DNA of 64,000 bases, taken from assembly GCA_963402885.1 (NCBI GenBank), contig OY727100.1, positions 15,655,395-15,719,394 on the forward strand, given 5' to 3'. This DNA comes from Antedon bifida (lineage: Eukaryota > Echinodermata > Crinoidea > Comatulida > Antedonidae). A model generated the notes under the pieces. That model saw nothing but the letters and a program-made list of their open reading frames with translations. It did not search any database and was not told where the DNA came from. Below, piece after piece: positions 62,706 through 64,000 of this stretch. The position numbers and the translations under genes were made by a program. Every line of letters begins with the position of its first letter. Positions within the stretch are counted from its first letter, which is position 1.

Positions 62706-62711
62706 TTTATT
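62706..62711 (-). terminator. ARL2BP: ARL2BP polyadenylation signal candidate
   Basis: AATAAA on the minus strand about 130 bp past the ARL2BP stop. The two convergent genes thus end about 800 bp apart. Confidence 0.45.
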
Positions 62712-62841
62712 CATGCAACAAAATAAGGTACCAGAATCGGATGTAATACACTGTACATACCCTGATCTTGATTGCTGATAATGTATTGATAAAACTGTTT
62801 TTGTAGCATAAACAATATACTTAAATATTAAAGTTAAAAGT

Positions 62842-63974
62842 TCAATTTGATGTTGGCTCTGGAAACTTGCATGGTGTGACCATTATTCCTGATGTCAGAT
62901 CTATTCCAGTCCCTTCTTTTTCCTGTAATCAAGACAAGGCATGGATAATATTTGATGTATGCTTTATGTTTGAGTGAGACTCCGTCTCCATTATTTTATT
63001 TCAAAATAAATACATTTTTAAAACACAACAAAACCAACTTACTGCTTTGTAATCTAAAAACATTTCTTTAAATGATACAAAATCACTGAACGTTAGAAGC
63101 ATCTCAAATATCTCGCCTTCCAACTGTTTTTTCTTCGATCTCTTTCTATAAAACAAAGAAATATATTTAAGCAATATTGATACAAATATTACATAGTACT
63201 GTCATTCTTTTATTTATTCTTTATTATTTGCTACACACTGTGTAAAAAACATTTGGTGTTTCTCTTTTTGTTATAGTAGAAACTTACTGTAATTGTAGTG
63301 CAAAGTCTTCCATGGAAAAGTCTGGTATTCTTGAGGTTAATTCATTTTCAATATGTTTGTTCAGCAAGGTGACCTAGTAAAACAAACAATTACTGGTTTT
63401 ATGGTAAATTGAAATTGTCAAGGAAAGTGGCTATCAGTACAGTCAACAAACCATGTCTCTATATCCCTTTGTCTATTGACAAGATTGCTCCTTAATTCAG
63501 ACATCTGTATCAATAGAAAATACTACATTACATTTACAGTTCATTGCCAATAAATCAAAATTTATTTTAGAACATTTTAAAAGGTGATAGTGTTTTTTTT
63601 ATTCTTTTCAAGAATCTGGTTATTATTTACAAGAAAATCTAATTTAAACTTACATAATTATTAAATATTTCTGTGTAGATTAGCTTGTTTTCTTCAGTGT
63701 CTTCAAATTCTTTGTAATGTTTTTCCATAAAATCTCGTTGAAGTAATTGAAATGTATCATCTAAAACATAAAAAAAGTATACAACATCTATTTTGTTGCC
63801 GTCGGCCAGTTAAGTCACTTTACACAGTGGTACGTCATGGTATACATACATGCATGTATGATGCACATCTAACTACAGTAGGGTTGTATAGTGAGTCATG
63901 CGTCATACTTACCCATTATGATATCCTCTATATGTCCAATGGTGATATCAAACTTTGTGTCTGCAATGCTGGAT
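62842..63974 (-). CDS. ARL2BP: ARL2-binding protein (BART), 5' end outside window
   Basis: Effector of the small GTPases ARL2/ARL3, found at centrosome, cilium base and mitochondrial intermembrane space. Minus-strand exons: 63974-63913, 63760-63654, 63373-63288, 63145-63043, 62922-62842, phases agreeing. They read IGHIEDIIM, DDTFQLLQRDFMEKHYKEF, EDTEENKLIYTEIFNNY, RIPDFSMEDF, EIFEMLLTFSDFVSFKEM and EKEGTGIDLTSGIMVTPCK, a clear match to the BART domain along its length. The first exon(s), with the start codon, lie to the right of position 63974. Convergent with NUP93, its neighbour within a few hundred kb on human 16q13. Confidence 0.95.
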
Positions 63975-64000
63975 CTGTTAATAAAAACAAATTGTTTCTT

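Overview
This is a eukaryotic, AT-rich window from a metazoan. Genes have many short exons with GT..AG introns, and the intergenic DNA is full of small inverted-repeat elements, SINE and LINE scraps, and satellites. Recurrent 'taggcctagc' words and the gene content suggest an invertebrate deuterostome, most likely an echinoderm; the exact group cannot be fixed from sequence alone.

Layout. 1-1950: satellite of ~185-bp monomers. 2955-3112: relic of a CYLD exon. 4269-20482 (minus): a complete 22-exon CYLD-type deubiquitinase gene, about 1417 aa, whose exon phases all agree. Unlike human CYLD it carries five death domains plus a DED-like domain between the second and third CAP-Gly domains. 20924-23494: a 2.6-kb element with long terminal inverted repeats. 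23.7-24.4 kb: GGGCCCGATCGTC repeats. 28363-36226 (minus): a tandem CYLD paralogue with intact CAP-Gly 1-2, four death domains and the DED-like domain, but no usable third CAP-Gly and no protease domain; a damaged CAP-Gly exon remains at 27559-27748. 38545-41238 and 44091-46727 (plus): two four-exon MARVEL-domain (plasmolipin/CMTM-like) genes. 49855-52564 (minus): a single-pass membrane JmjC/cupin-like protein of 346 aa. 54182-61792 (plus): complete NUP93, 15 coding exons, 824 aa. 62842-63974 (minus): the 3' part of ARL2BP, running off the right edge.

How it fits together. CYLD, NUP93, ARL2BP and plasmolipin (PLLP) all lie on human 16q12-q13, so the window looks like a compact piece of an old linkage group. 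The most unusual content is the CYLD pair: a K63/linear-ubiquitin deubiquitinase physically fused to a death-fold array, beside a copy that keeps the array and lacks the enzyme. By inference this is a death-domain signalling adaptor pair in which one member removes ubiquitin and the other could compete or scaffold. The remaining genes are housekeeping (nuclear pore scaffold, ARL2 effector) or membrane proteins with no evident functional tie to CYLD.
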